Positions 20,101 through 31,920 of a stretch of DNA of 64,000 bases are shown in pieces. The stretch lies in contig OV884009.1 of assembly GCA_930367205.1 (NCBI GenBank), positions 80,435,189-80,499,188 on the forward strand, written 5' to 3'. A model generated the notes under the pieces. That model did no database searches. It saw only the letters and a list, made by a program, of their open reading frames with translations, and was not told the DNA's origin. The position numbers and the translations under genes are program-made. Within the stretch, counting starts at the first letter, position 1. Each line of letters starts with the position of its first letter. The stretch comes from Acanthosoma haemorrhoidale (taxonomy: Eukaryota > Arthropoda > Insecta > Hemiptera > Acanthosomatidae).

Positions 20101-21736
20101 AATAACCCTATCCTATTTACTTTATAATTCAATAAAAAAATAACAAAAATACTAAAAACTGTGTTTTCTATTTAAATCAAATCTTGCGTTAATTCTGGGA
20201 CACTCTTTATAAAATGTCAATTCCTGGGGTATGAGGCCAATGAAAGAAAAACAATCTTTAACAATATTATTTTGATTCAAAATAACTTCCATCAGTTATG
20301 AAAAGGTTATCTTGTTTTCATCTTGGAATATTTTGTTTTTTAAAAATATGTCAAACACTGAAAAAATTATAGTCATTTGGAAAGAAGCCAGGTGGAGATG
20401 GTGGATGTGGTAAAACATTTATTTCCAGATTACATAATTATTTTAAATTTAACTGGCAAACATTTCAATAAAGTTTCTGAAGTCAGATCATGTACCACCC
20501 ACTGGTCCATTTTTTTCTGTTTTCCTAATAGCATGAAGGTGTCTTATAACAGAAGTATGGTTGGTGTTTAAGTGTTTTGAAAGTTCTCTACTTGTCTGAT
20601 GTGGATTGGCCTCTACTAAAGCCTTTAACTTTAATTCATCATCACCGAGCTTTTTTTCTGGCCTTCCACGAGATTATTCTTGAGACTTGTATTGCCGGAT
20701 TGAAACTTAGAGAACCACCGATATACATTAATTTCTTTCACTTAACAATCACTGAAAGCCACATTGATGTTTGCGAAAGGCTTCAGAAGCATTAGGTCTA
20801 GGTTTAAATTCATATAAAAATATAACTTGTAATTGTTCAAATTCCATTGATAGTAAAAAATTACACAAACACTTCAACAGTTCTCAATAAACTGAAATAT
20901 ATAGCACCAAAATAAAAGAGAAATGTCTACAGATTAATTTAATACCCATTGTGTCAGTGTTTGTAAACTAGAGATGGATTCTTACGTTAATGGTTCCATC
21001 AAAATAACTAAATCTGACATTTCATCCCTTCCAACCCAATATTAAACACAAAACACTGACTGAGTCACTGACTATATTTGTTCCTGTAGCCAAGCTAGAT
21101 AATTAAAATAAAATTAATCATAAACTTTATTTTGGAAAATTAGTCCCCTAAAAATGTCAAGTATATAGGACCACAGTCTGGCATATCACATCATAATAAC
21201 AGATAATTATGTTTTAGACAAAAAAAACAATTAAAAATTAATAAATAGCCAGGAAGTGGAGACAATGCAATTCTACAGTGAAAACTTGTAAATGGGAAGT
21301 AAGAATGTGATGAAGAGCTTGATGAGTTCAAGTTTAGCTTGGATACTATCATGACCTTTTGATTTTGTGTAGGATTTCTTAATAGCGATAATTAGGTTGG
21401 CAGATAGTTTGTAGGAAAACAGAAAATGTTATGATATGCACGCACATATCTAAAATGAATAATATTTCTGAAGATGTACAAGGTTTACTGTGTTTTAATT
21501 ATACTAATTATTAATTTTCCTTTCTTATAGAATCATACCTCCTAGTGAAACTTGAAGGTCGATTAGTTTGGAACTTGATGGAAAGACTAATGGAGCTAAG
21601 TGATTTAAAAGGACAAAAATGCATGAGCATTTAAAACCCTAAACATCAAACAGGAGCAAGAAGAATGAAGAGTCAAGTCTTTTTGTCCACTAAATAGTTT
21701 AGGCAGTAAAGAAAATAAAACAAACAATTGACTAAC

Positions 21737-21873
21737 CTCATATATAGGATTGGCTTCAGCTGGTCCACTTGTCAGAGCAACATGTGCATCATGGGGTGCC
21801 TTTATATTTAATTTTAGAGCCTGAGTTTGCACAGGAAAAAACTTATAAGTCATACTATCTTCAGTTTCGATTT
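21737..21873 (-). CDS. FAMeT-like gene, exon 2, start of Methyltransf_FA domain
   Basis: This exon of 137 bases has acceptor TTCTTGCAG and donor GAG|GTTAGT. It needs one base from exon 1 to complete a glutamate codon. It encodes IETEDSMTYKFFPVQ, IKAPHDAHVALTSGP and NPIYE, the strongly conserved opening of the domain. An upstream in-frame ATG within the intron (21901) would give a cysteine-rich start and is rejected in favour of the exon at 37180. Confidence 0.92.
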
Positions 21874-22104
21874 CTGCAAGAATACAACAACACATCAACA
21901 TAAAACATCACCTTTTTTATAAAAATATTTCAAGTTAAATAAATAATTAATATTATATTGCAAAAGAATACTTTGTACAATGAAGGGATGAGATTATATT
22001 ACATAATAGAATGTGATACAACAAAGAAAAAATATGTCTACTAGTGAAAATTCTTTGTATTATAAATACTAGGAAAAAACCAACGACAATTTATGTTCAT
22101 ATAT

Positions 22105-22134
22105 GCATACATACATATACATGCATACATACAT

Positions 22135-22167
<33 letters not shown>

Positions 22168-22170
22168 TAA
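22105..22170. repeat. ATAC/ACAT microsatellite
   Basis: Tandem CATA units with a few interruptions, read as ATGCATACATACATATACATG and on. It produces a low-complexity open frame that is not a gene. Confidence 0.9.
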
Positions 22171-22886
22171 AAGTTGAAGTGAAAATTAGGAATTTATTGT
22201 CAAATTTCCCACTTTTACTATACTCCCAAGTAAAGCAGTTATTGAATACCTACCTATGTCCAGCTGGTGTTCGAGTAAGTAGCTCAAAAATTCATGAAAG
22301 TTTTTTAAATTTTAACAAAATGTTGTATTAATATTTTATTTTAAAGACTGTTGAATTAAAAATGTCTATTGGGATTAGTAAATAGAAACAACCTCGTCAA
22401 TTTATTAGTGAATAATTCATTGGGAATAGGAAAACACTCATTATAATTGTTCTGTTGTAGTATCAACACTGCTTTGCAAATTTCTCTAAATACTTTAAAA
22501 TCTATTTTTCATCAATTCAAGCCAATTTACAATAAAACCTTCAATAAAACAAATCAGATCCCTATTTATAAACCCACATTATAATCTCTTGAATATTTTC
22601 AAAGTAGAATTGTCGTTTTCTAGGGAGTCTACAGGTATAAAATAAACAACCTACTTATCAGAAGTACTTTTGTCAAGTTATCATAGGGTTACAGTATTTC
22701 TGGCTAATATATGGATTACGTATCCTGTATATTTCTCAATAAATAGCAAGGGTACACCCACAAGGTGTAATTCAGAGCATATTGGATTTCAGATACAGAA
22801 GTGAAAAGTACCTCCTCAGGAAAGGGAATTGATAAAGTAAAATGATAATACAGGAGGCTTTAGATCAATGTGACTGAATTTATATA

Positions 22887-24045
22887 CACTCCCCATCAAA
22901 AAAATTGCAACACCTGTAAGTCCCGAATTTTTTTAGTTTTAGAGCCTAACCCATGTTTTATTTTATTTATAGTAATAGGATTGGTTACATGAGAGACATT
23001 AGGGACTATTCATATCATTGTTACTCACTATATGCCAGCAAACGAAGGATTAAATGTTTTTCTTGATTGATTTCAATTCCCCTTTTACTTTTTTTTTACC
23101 TTTTATTTTCCCCGTACATCAATTGTCCTCTTACCTCTTTATTCTCTGTTTTATTCGTGTGATAATGAGCCGTTTAACCCGCGATATGATTCAGTAAGAA
23201 TAATTACTCTTCCGGAGGAAGGAAAATATTTGCGTAACATCGCTTATCGCCTTGGTTTTCATTACTCTACAGTTTCAAGGGCCAAAAAAATGGGGGTACA
23301 GGGAGACTGAGAGTCACTCAAGATGACCAAATTCAGGATGTCCAAAAGTTGCCAATCCCATTGACGACCACTTTATTAAAATGCAAGCGCTTAGGAAACA
23401 GCTTGCTGTGATTAGAAACTTAGTTGTTGGTATTCAGGGGATAACAATCTCAGAGTCAACCGTTAAAAGAAGACTGATCGAGACAAGTCTTAACTCAAGA
23501 AGGCATGTAAAAGGGCTGCATCTTACTGCAGAACACTGTAGAGAGAGTAAAATTTGCAAGAGAATATCAATCAACCTATTACCTATACAAGAGAAGTGTA
23601 AAAATAACTATTCACACGAGACAAGAGTGGTCCTTAACACTTCAGATGAACATGAAAGAGTCTGGAGAAGACCTGGGGAACAGTCAAGTCAGTTCTGCGT
23701 ATCAGAAAATGTTGAGTGTGGAGAGGGCTCTATTATGTTCTGGGTGTCATTTCTTGGTCAAACCGTCTTACTGAAATGATTTAGTCAAATTGTCCCAAGC
23801 TTCCTTGGTGATGGTCATGTTTTGAATATGCACTTAATTCACCAGATGGACAAATAAAATCAACTTAGAACGGCATTTTGTATCTCTTTTTTTGGAATAT
23901 TTTGGATTCACGGTTAAATTTCCAAAACGTTGCCACCTTTGAAGTGTGATTAGCTGTCATAACTCCCACCAATTTTTATTAGTCATCCGTTAATTTATCT
24001 GGTTAGCAATGTCGCAGGTGTTGCAACTAGCATAGAATAAATAAG
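22887..24045 (+). mobile_element. Decayed Tc1-like transposon
   Basis: The left end, after TA, is CACTCCCCATCAAAAAAATT followed by GCAACACCTG; GCAGGTGTTGCAAC near 24013-24026 is its inverted counterpart, though the outermost right end is lost. Transposase remnants lie between: a helix-turn-helix near 23166-23282 (LPEEGKYLRNIAYRLG, STVSRAKK), then 23381-23779 with ITISESTVKRRLIE and later RVWRRPGEQ and GEGSIMFW, the DDE-domain landmarks. Several stops and frameshifts are present. Confidence 0.85.
23381..23779 (+). pseudogene. Tc1-like transposase fragment
   Basis: This open frame of 132 codons covers the second helix-turn-helix and the middle of the catalytic domain. It carries small deletions compared with the usual length of about 340 residues. 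The expected DD34E residues are not all present. Confidence 0.8.
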
Positions 24046-24419
24046 GTTATTGTCGCTTGTAAGTGCTTATTCAATTATGATTCCAGGATTAATAAACACT
24101 GTTCACAGTTATAAAATTAACCTTGGGAAACAATATACCTTTGAATATCTCTAGTGACTTGAGAAATGTTACTAAAAAGGCTCCACTTTCATGATTAATT
24201 ATTTTTTACAAATCCTATTATTGTATTACAACAATTTCAGATCATTTTTCCCACTGCTATCATAGAACACACACATCGTGATCGCCCCCTGTACCTGAAT
24301 GAAAGTATAACCTCTACAGCTCGACAGCTATATTAAAATAGTACCTTACAACTTCAAATCAACCAGATTAACTGTTATACTTGAGAAAGATGTCCAGAAA
24401 AATGTCTGTCTGATCCACT

Positions 24420-24830
24420 GACGGTTGAACGTCAGTATTAGGCGGAGCAATTTCAATTCCTCCTTGTCCTAGGTACTGCGTTTATCTGAGGCTGCAGAAT
24501 CACCTCAGTGAGACTGACTGCCATGTCGGCCAGTAGTTATAGGTTCCTATGGACCATCAAGATTAGATGTATCTGCTGAGGAAGAGATCGGAGAGTTTTG
24601 GCAGATCATCGGCGAGGAGACTCGTTGACGTTAGCAGTGCAGGTGCTGTGACGGCCGCTCATCTCCCAGCTTGGCAATCCTCAAAGAGTCAACGTATTCT
24701 TGTCACTGTTAGTCCAGTGAGGACGTCTTCTTTAAATTCTCCAACAGTTTCTGCCCTAGGCAGGTTACGGTACGAGAGATGCTCGATGGTCACGTCGTTT
24801 GCGTCGAGTTAGTCCTCTACAAGCGTTAAA
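24420..24830. other. GC-richer stretch of unknown origin
   Basis: It contrasts with its AT-rich surroundings and has several CpG. A plus-strand open frame of 81 codons (24567-24812) has no recognised similarity. It could be an untranslated exon, a transposon piece or a CpG-rich regulatory island of the FAMeT-like gene. Confidence 0.3.
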
Positions 24831-25359
24831 AGATGTTTTTAACTTGGCTATGTGATACATGAGATCCTACGATGCTGCTATTATTATTATGTCAAAATGA
24901 TTGTAACTGTGAAACAATAACAACTGAACATTTTGAAGGAAAGAAATTGATCAACAGTGAATAAGGTTACCTTCACGTACGGAAGGTAAGACTTAGCAAT
25001 AAATGGAATTTTCTTAGTTATTTTTCTATTTAGTCTGAATAACATTAATTTAGAGAGGGGAATCTCCAAATTAACTAACGATAAATTCAACTAATACTGA
25101 TTAATAGAAAATATTTTAGGTTTAAGGAAGAACACAATATGGTTTTATATCTCTGAAGAAATCCCCTCCTCCAAAGAAAAATCCACCTGCTGACACAAAT
25201 AGTGATACAATGATCGTAATTCAAAATTTACTAAATGAAAGTTCAATATTTTATAAATACACTTTTTATTTTTAACCAGTTTGAAGAAACAATGAATATA
25301 TGCAATATATAATGATTTCAATTCCTCTCTTATGTAACGATAGAAATATTACTGAGATG

Positions 25360-25620
25360 GCTTTGCCACATTATCGGGCTAGAATAGGAAATCACAGCGA
25401 GGAACGCGTCTTAGAGGAAGGCCAGAGTGTAGGGCAGGATCTGCGACAACTGAACATGTTAATCACACATGCATTGGTAGATACAGATGGCTGACTGAAG
25501 TTGAGTAGGGTGCATGGCAGCTCCGTGCACCTGTGAAAGGAGACAGTAGATGGGGGAGCTGTAGTCGTCAGCGACAACGACGGAGCAGGGCTTGGTTGTG
25601 GGTGCATGACCAACTTCCTT
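25360..25620. other. GC-richer stretch of unknown origin
   Basis: Moderate GC with short open frames on both strands; none is recognised. Transcription cannot be judged from sequence. Confidence 0.25.
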
Positions 25621-28600
25621 TAGGTAAAACCTTATTACTTATAAGCAATTCGTGGCAAGGCAACGTGACTTTGGAACATACAAGATTATAAGTCTATATA
25701 GTTTTTTTTATAATTCAATTTATTAGTTGGTTATTTATTTATATATTGGTTGGTTATTATAGAAGTATATATATATATATACTTCTAAAAACATAATTAT
25801 GAAAAATAAAAACCATATGATTTACACCGTCCCTTGAAATAAATAACCAACATATATTTATATATATATTTCTATAATGGCCACCCTTACTGACTTTAGT
25901 CAGTAAAATAAATATGAATCATTTAATTAATAATTACTTATTTTGTTTAATTTCCACAATTCAAGTTCTATTTTTGCATGCTTCTGCAAGAGTTGATAAA
26001 CAAAAGCGAGACGTTGTCATGAATCCCAAACGTATATTAAAAAAATCGAAGTCATGACTAGCTCTTTGATCAAATTCAAGAGATATATGTGAAAAATGCT
26101 TTTCAGAATCTATAGCATTCCAATACTTTATTTTTGTACATCCGTTAAGTTCACTTTTTTGGAAAAATTAAGCTACTCTAATATAATTTTAATAAACTAT
26201 TTAGACAAAGAACTTTATCCTTTCTGTTAATCACGATGAAAAGTTATCAAGGTGTACATATCAAACTAAGGAAAAATGATCACCATACTATTATTGCTGT
26301 TAGATATTTTCTAGGACCCTCTTCTAGAGACAGAACGTCTGTGCTCTACTTTTCAACTGGGCGGTCAATACAGTGACTTCACTGCGGTTGATCTGTCTGA
26401 GCACGTCCCAACTTTAACTATCTGCAATAATAGTTCTTTTCCAGCAATTTAATAATATTTTTGAATTAACTAGGAAATAAAACTATTGTATGTTGTAGAA
26501 ATTCCGTCTGCGAAGAGATATTATTGTATTAGTTTGTTTCACACACAAAGTAAATGATACAAGGACGTAAACTTAATCATGAATACAAACTTGCAAAAAA
26601 TGGCAAATAATTAAAATATTGTTGAATGGAATCTCAACTGTTAGGAATAATACGAGACGTTTGAAAATTGAACGCCTGTGTTTGTGACAGATTATATAGG
26701 ACTGTTACAACGTCTGGACCACGACTCATCCACGTTTGGAGAAATACACTTGGATAAATAAGTATAAAATCCGACCTAGAAACCCGAAATAAAGTTTGTG
26801 AGGAACGCCTAGTTATAAGTTTGCTAGTTATAACGGCACCAGGCAAAGCCACTCTTCCAGAGATATCGTACCGTGAATTTAATTAATGGACTTAACGCAA
26901 TCATTTAGATAAGAGTTTGAAATATTTTATATTCACTACGGAACGTCCATACCATACTTCATTCATTTACACTGGAAACAATTGATAACCTCAGGCTTAT
27001 TTAGAAGAATTTACTATAGAATAGTAAGCCGTGTATGTACACACCCCCTCCGCACTCCATTTTAATTCCTCGGATCACACATGTTATATTTTTAATTGTA
27101 ATAATTATCGTTAATCTTAAGTTTCAGCAAGGGAAATGCTAACATAATGTATTAACAAGCTTTCTCCATTCAGCAGAGATTTTTAATGGTTGAGCTTTAG
27201 CCTTAAACTAAACGTATATCCAATAAATATTTATCGAGTGAACGCTGTTAATAAATATTTATTCATTGATATGGTTCCACAGTATATATTGATCATCTGA
27301 AGGCCCCATCAGGGAAACCAGGAAGGATAAGATAAGAGATTTGCTGCAGTTGGTTTTTTTTTTTTGGTTTTTTTTGTGGTCCTTCTATCACGCCTATCTG
27401 GCCATTTGCTATCCTAGGCATACTCACAGGGATCATTTACTCTACTCTGCGGTGAAACGAAAATATTTCCATCAATAGTATTATGGTTTTTAATTTCTAG
27501 AAAATGGATTAAACTCTAGTGTTTTCGATCAAGAGGAATCAATGATTTTTATGTCAATTCTCTTAATTCCAGGTAGTCAAATCTTTCACCACTTCTCCTG
27601 GCAGAGCAATCTTGTCGTTCCAGTTTTCTTTCCACTGCTGGAAAAGTTGATTCTTACAACCCCCCCCCTCTCACTCCAGTCTACCGCTGTCGTTATTTTC
27701 ATTGATTGGGTTTTCCCCTTTTCAGGTTTCCTTCAGTCAGCTTTTCATTACCTTCCACATCTCAGTGCTACGGTATCCATACAAACCTAAAACTTTGATA
27801 ATGAACCTATTTCCAGTGCACATTGTATACATGCTGTATTGTATAAGTATTTATTTTACCAGATTGAAGTGTTGCAACTTAATACATCTGTCGCTATGAG
27901 GATATGTTTAACATTAAACCAAAGCCTTCCAATATAGTGAGGGTCTCAATAGGCAAGTCATAGGTGGGGGGTATTCCTATCAGCACATATAGGACTAATT
28001 ATATCAATGGCAAACACAGACCATCCAACTCATTAGTTTTCGATACGCCTGTGTTTGTACTCTTTAGGCCCTCGTAGCTCTGTAAACAAGCCTTGCTATA
28101 TCCGGTAACTTTAATAAACAGCGTCTGAGCTGGGACTTGAGAAATCAAAAAAATAGTTGCCGAACTCGTAAAGATAAGCTCCCCTTTCAAACAAGTACGG
28201 GACAATCAATGTCTTCGTGTCCAGCCGATTTCAAAGGATTTTTCTTTTTAAAGGCGATTTGGCGAGAGTGGCCGTGTTCGGTAACTAATAAAATGTAGTA
28301 TTTTTTAAACAATACCGGGTAGTTGACCATAATTTATAATAAGTATTCATAAACTCAGGCGGAGTTCCATAAGGATCTATCAAAATTATTTCTTCGTCCT
28401 TTATTTAAAAAAAAAAACCCAATGTAGTTTCTAATTTATTTAAACAAAATTATTCGGTATATTTTAAATAAGGAAAAAAATGGCAAGGTTACTGATTCAT
28501 GGATCAATTGGTTCAATTATTATTATAATTTTTTCACAGGATGGCTTTGACTCGACAATTTTTTTTTTTTCTTCTTTTGCAGCATGTCAGTATGTTATAA

Positions 28601-29089
28601 TAAAAAAACAAGTCAACAAATTGAAAGAGGTTATTTTTATTCCTTAAATTATTAGTTAGTGATAATTGTTACATCTCATTAACAGTCGTGAAGAGAAAAA
28701 AATAAATAAATAAAAAAGGGAGAAACTATAAAACCATCCTAGAAAAAAAAAATGTTTTTGTTCATATAGTTGCTATTTAATAATTACTAATATCCTATGA
28801 CTAAAATATGCAGTAAGGATTCCCTGCCTAGCGCAGTGGAGATGGGTTGGGGCCAACAGGGCAATGACCTAGGCCAGACTCCTACTTCCCCGCTCCAGTC
28901 AACCAAAAACCTAGCATATTTTTCTAATAGTTTTTCTCAGGACTACTTGCATTTCCGATTTCCCTACAATGTTATTTTATTATATGCTATTATTATTTTA
29001 TTATGTTCATTATATATGTTATTTTTTAAGCAACCAGAATTATTTGCATCAATTATGAACTAAATGGTAATTTTGTAAATGTTTTATAA

Positions 29090-29480
29090 CAGGGCAAGTT
29101 TCTTAAAACGTTTGAACAGAACAATAGTTAATGCACCATATTACGTCAGCAATGGTAACGAACCTCCCCTCTTTGATTTCATCCCTCTCAAGTTTACGTA
29201 CATTTATCCAATCATCCTCATCCCCTTATACAGCTGGACACATCCCTTTAATCCCTGTCGACGATTAAGCGGCAATGACCTCGTGGCCTGCGATAAATAA
29301 ATCTCAGCGGGAGTCCTAGCAATGGCCAGTTTCTCCAATGATGTCCCGAGCGTCTGTGGTTCACGCGCTTCTGGTGATGCGGCTGATGGAAGAGAGTGGG
29401 GTATCTCCCGAACCTCCATGTTCGGGGGGGGGGGGGGTGACAATCATACGGTGTGTATGAATAGGTGAGGGAACTGCTTT
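29090..29480 (+). mobile_element. Jockey-type LINE 3' fragment
   Basis: It shares GTTAATGCACCATATTACGT (encoding NAPYYVSN) and the downstream GGGAGTCCTAGCAATGGCCA with the longer fragment at 44190-44850. The RT tail is broken by indels and a long G run follows at 29425. It is the same family as 44190 and 37725. Confidence 0.75.
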
Positions 29481-31804
29481 GCGGTACTCGTGCTTTCATC
29501 AGTAAACTCTAATAAATTCCATTGCAAACCAACACTTGGAATTTCCTTTGGAATTCTTAGTTTAAAATCAAATATTAATCACGTGTTTGATGTTTCTTAC
29601 AGTCCTTAGTCTCATACGGTGTTAAAACACTACATTGCAACTGTATTTATATTACAGTCTTTAATGTCTCCCTTAAATACAGAAAAAAACATTGAAACAT
29701 TAAATCTTAAATCCATTTTTAACTAGGACTTGAAAATCTTAAAAAGTTAGTGAAGCGGACGGGTACAATCTTTTCTTTCTTCAATTTTAAGTATTTTTTC
29801 TATACTTCTCGATATTGAATTCAGTTTCTAAAATTGTAGATCAATTAAAAATTTTTACGGCCACGATAGTAGAACATACACATAGACCATGGGCCGTGGT
29901 AATTATTTATCAGTATTAATTATTTTATAATTAATTTAAATGTATTCGTACGATTTTTAAATAATTGCAACCGGGAAACGTGATTTGGAACATCAATGCA
30001 TTGGCCAGGAAGGTTGAAGACAGACGACTCCGTTACCCATACTAGCGGCGGAAGTAATATCATTTGGTTGGATATTGAATACGTAATAAGGGTCAACCTG
30101 TCGTGTTAAGTGACCATATCGTTGTGGGAGCTATTAACGGAACCGAATCACAATTTTTTCCCATTAGGTCAATGATTTAATTTTATCATATCGTTGGTAT
30201 CAATTGAAATTAAATTATTTTTTTGGAAAAAATATATATAGGCCAAATTAAGTGTATATAAAGTGAATGGACGATGTTGAGAGTTGTTCTAGTTAAGGTC
30301 AACGTATCCACCTAAGTTTGTTGAACATGTTCACCCCCCCCTTTCATTTCACCCCCATCTCCCATCAAAACCCTCACGAAACTGGAAATGGAGACTAGCT
30401 GATGAGAATCGCCCAAAATACTTGGCTAAAAAATAAATCCTAGATCTAAAGGGTTTTACCGAATATGCTAGAATTAATTAAGAATTAGAAAGTGAGAAAT
30501 TGAGGTGTACAAAGGAGTGAGCCCCGTTACGCTTGTTGGACATGGTTGCCTGTCGACACAGCCCGTTAACTCTGCTGGAATTTGTAACGGCCAAACCATT
30601 ATAATACCCACTCTTCATAAATTTATGGAAGCATTAAAGAAAGGACAAATTTTGGGAATGTTTATTAAATCCAAAGGATTGCATCCCAAGTAATCTACCT
30701 CGCCCTGTAGGAGTGAACTGTTCTAGGATAGGATGATGGCGTCACTTGGACGGAATATTGGAATCCCCAAACTGTTAATTTTTTCTACAAGATCTGACAG
30801 GAGAGCAGCTTGTTCTTTGACCTAAGGGATGTGCTGACACACAAGGAGACTAAATACAAATCTACATCACTGTTATAACGGGCTGCTCGCTAATCGAAAA
30901 AAAATGGCTTCTTAAGAATTTTTTTAATAATTGTAAAAAAAAAATTGCATGCTATTCTGGGCCAACAATAATTCATTTTATATATTAAATCTCACTGAAA
31001 ATAGAAAAAAAAAATGTGAACAGCTAAAATATTGACATAAAATACCAATTAATACCCGAACATATTGAACACTTTTCTATTGTTGGCTCCCAAACTATTA
31101 TTTTTTCGAGTATACTTTTTGAATCAGTAATTCAAACATTGAAAAAAACCCAAAAACATAACCCTATTCTGAGCAGGGCCTTCAACTTACTACTACAGGA
31201 CTATTTCACATTTTTGGTTTCCATACTTCCCGTTATTTTATGGTTCGCGAGGTGGACTACACAAAATCATACAGAATATAAAAACATACAGATATATAGA
31301 GAGCAACAGACGAAAGACGACCCGAACATGAAAAAGGTCTTTCCCACCAGGCTCGTATTATAACACTTGGCAATCAGTTCAAAAATACCTCAAATACTAA
31401 GAGATATTTTCATTCGTAATTTTGGATTTACGGTTATTTATACTATGGTATTTAGTTTTAACTGTGAATTATTACTGTGCAGAGGAGTAAAAAAACGCTG
31501 AAGTAAAACTACAATGAGGGAGGGAGTTGCTAACTGTAACCATAGCAATTTTATTTCAAATTAATAAATACATTTTTTTCAGAATATACACCGTCAGTTT
31601 CATGTTCTACATTTAAATCTTCGTTAGTAAAATGAAAGCAACGATTAAAATTCTTACGAAAATCCCTCAGAATGTTTCATTCGTGGCAGATCTCCAATTG
31701 GACTTTCTCTTAGTCAGAGTGAGCTCAGTAAGCTATTTCTAAAGCTGACATCACTACTATTTATCTAAAGTTGAACAAACCTTTAGAAATTAATCAAATG
31801 TTTC

Positions 31805-31920
31805 ATTCGACAAGCGGTTTAGTGGTTGACTTAGTTTCAATCCCCGGCGCGTCCATGGATTTTTTCTTTGTCTGGTTTGTTTCTGGTCGCGGTTAACTCA
31901 CCCTGGCGAGGATAAATGAG
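31805..31920 (+). mobile_element. Possible tRNA-derived SINE
   Basis: AAGCGGTTTAGTGGTTGAC resembles a pol III A-box and GTTTCAATCCCCGGCGC a degenerate B-box, spaced about 23 bases apart as in tRNA genes. No cloverleaf closes, so it is not a functional tRNA. The tail beyond is unclear. Confidence 0.4.

Larger units (their letters stand above)
19377..20207 (+). mobile_element. Internally deleted mariner-like transposon
   Basis: It is flanked by TA on both sides. Terminal inverted repeats of over 28 bases start AAG(G/A)GTGTCCCAGAATTA and continue ACGCAAGATTTGA at both ends. The frame at 19488 begins MARYTIEQCVFIVEHW and carries a helix-turn-helix (SSTVKKSIEKFRETGSV). It then jumps to the C-terminal part near 19755 (WFQQDGATCHTAHET), followed by frameshifts. 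The middle of the transposase, including the first catalytic D, is deleted, so it is non-autonomous. Confidence 0.9.
19123..21736 (-). other. FAMeT-like gene, intron 2
   Basis: The 2.6-kb intron contains a mariner-like element at 19377-20207. The rest (20210-21730) shows no supported gene; short open frames at 20377-20795 have no recognisable product. Confidence 0.7.

Noticed and set aside
21874..21901. Start of the FAMeT-like protein at 21901 with a cysteine-rich leader
   Set aside because: A good acceptor (TTCTTGCAG) lies between it and the conserved domain, and the exon at 37180 gives a matching phase with a consensus donor.
22044..22331. Open frame rich in H, T, Y and I
   Set aside because: It is produced by the ATAC microsatellite.
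24490..24525. Minus-strand ATG GCA GTC ... GAG|GTGATT as FAMeT first exon
   Set aside because: It ends in phase 0, while exon 2 needs a single carried-over base.
31811..31845. A functional tRNA gene
   Set aside because: Box-like sequences are present but no acceptor stem or anticodon arm can be closed.
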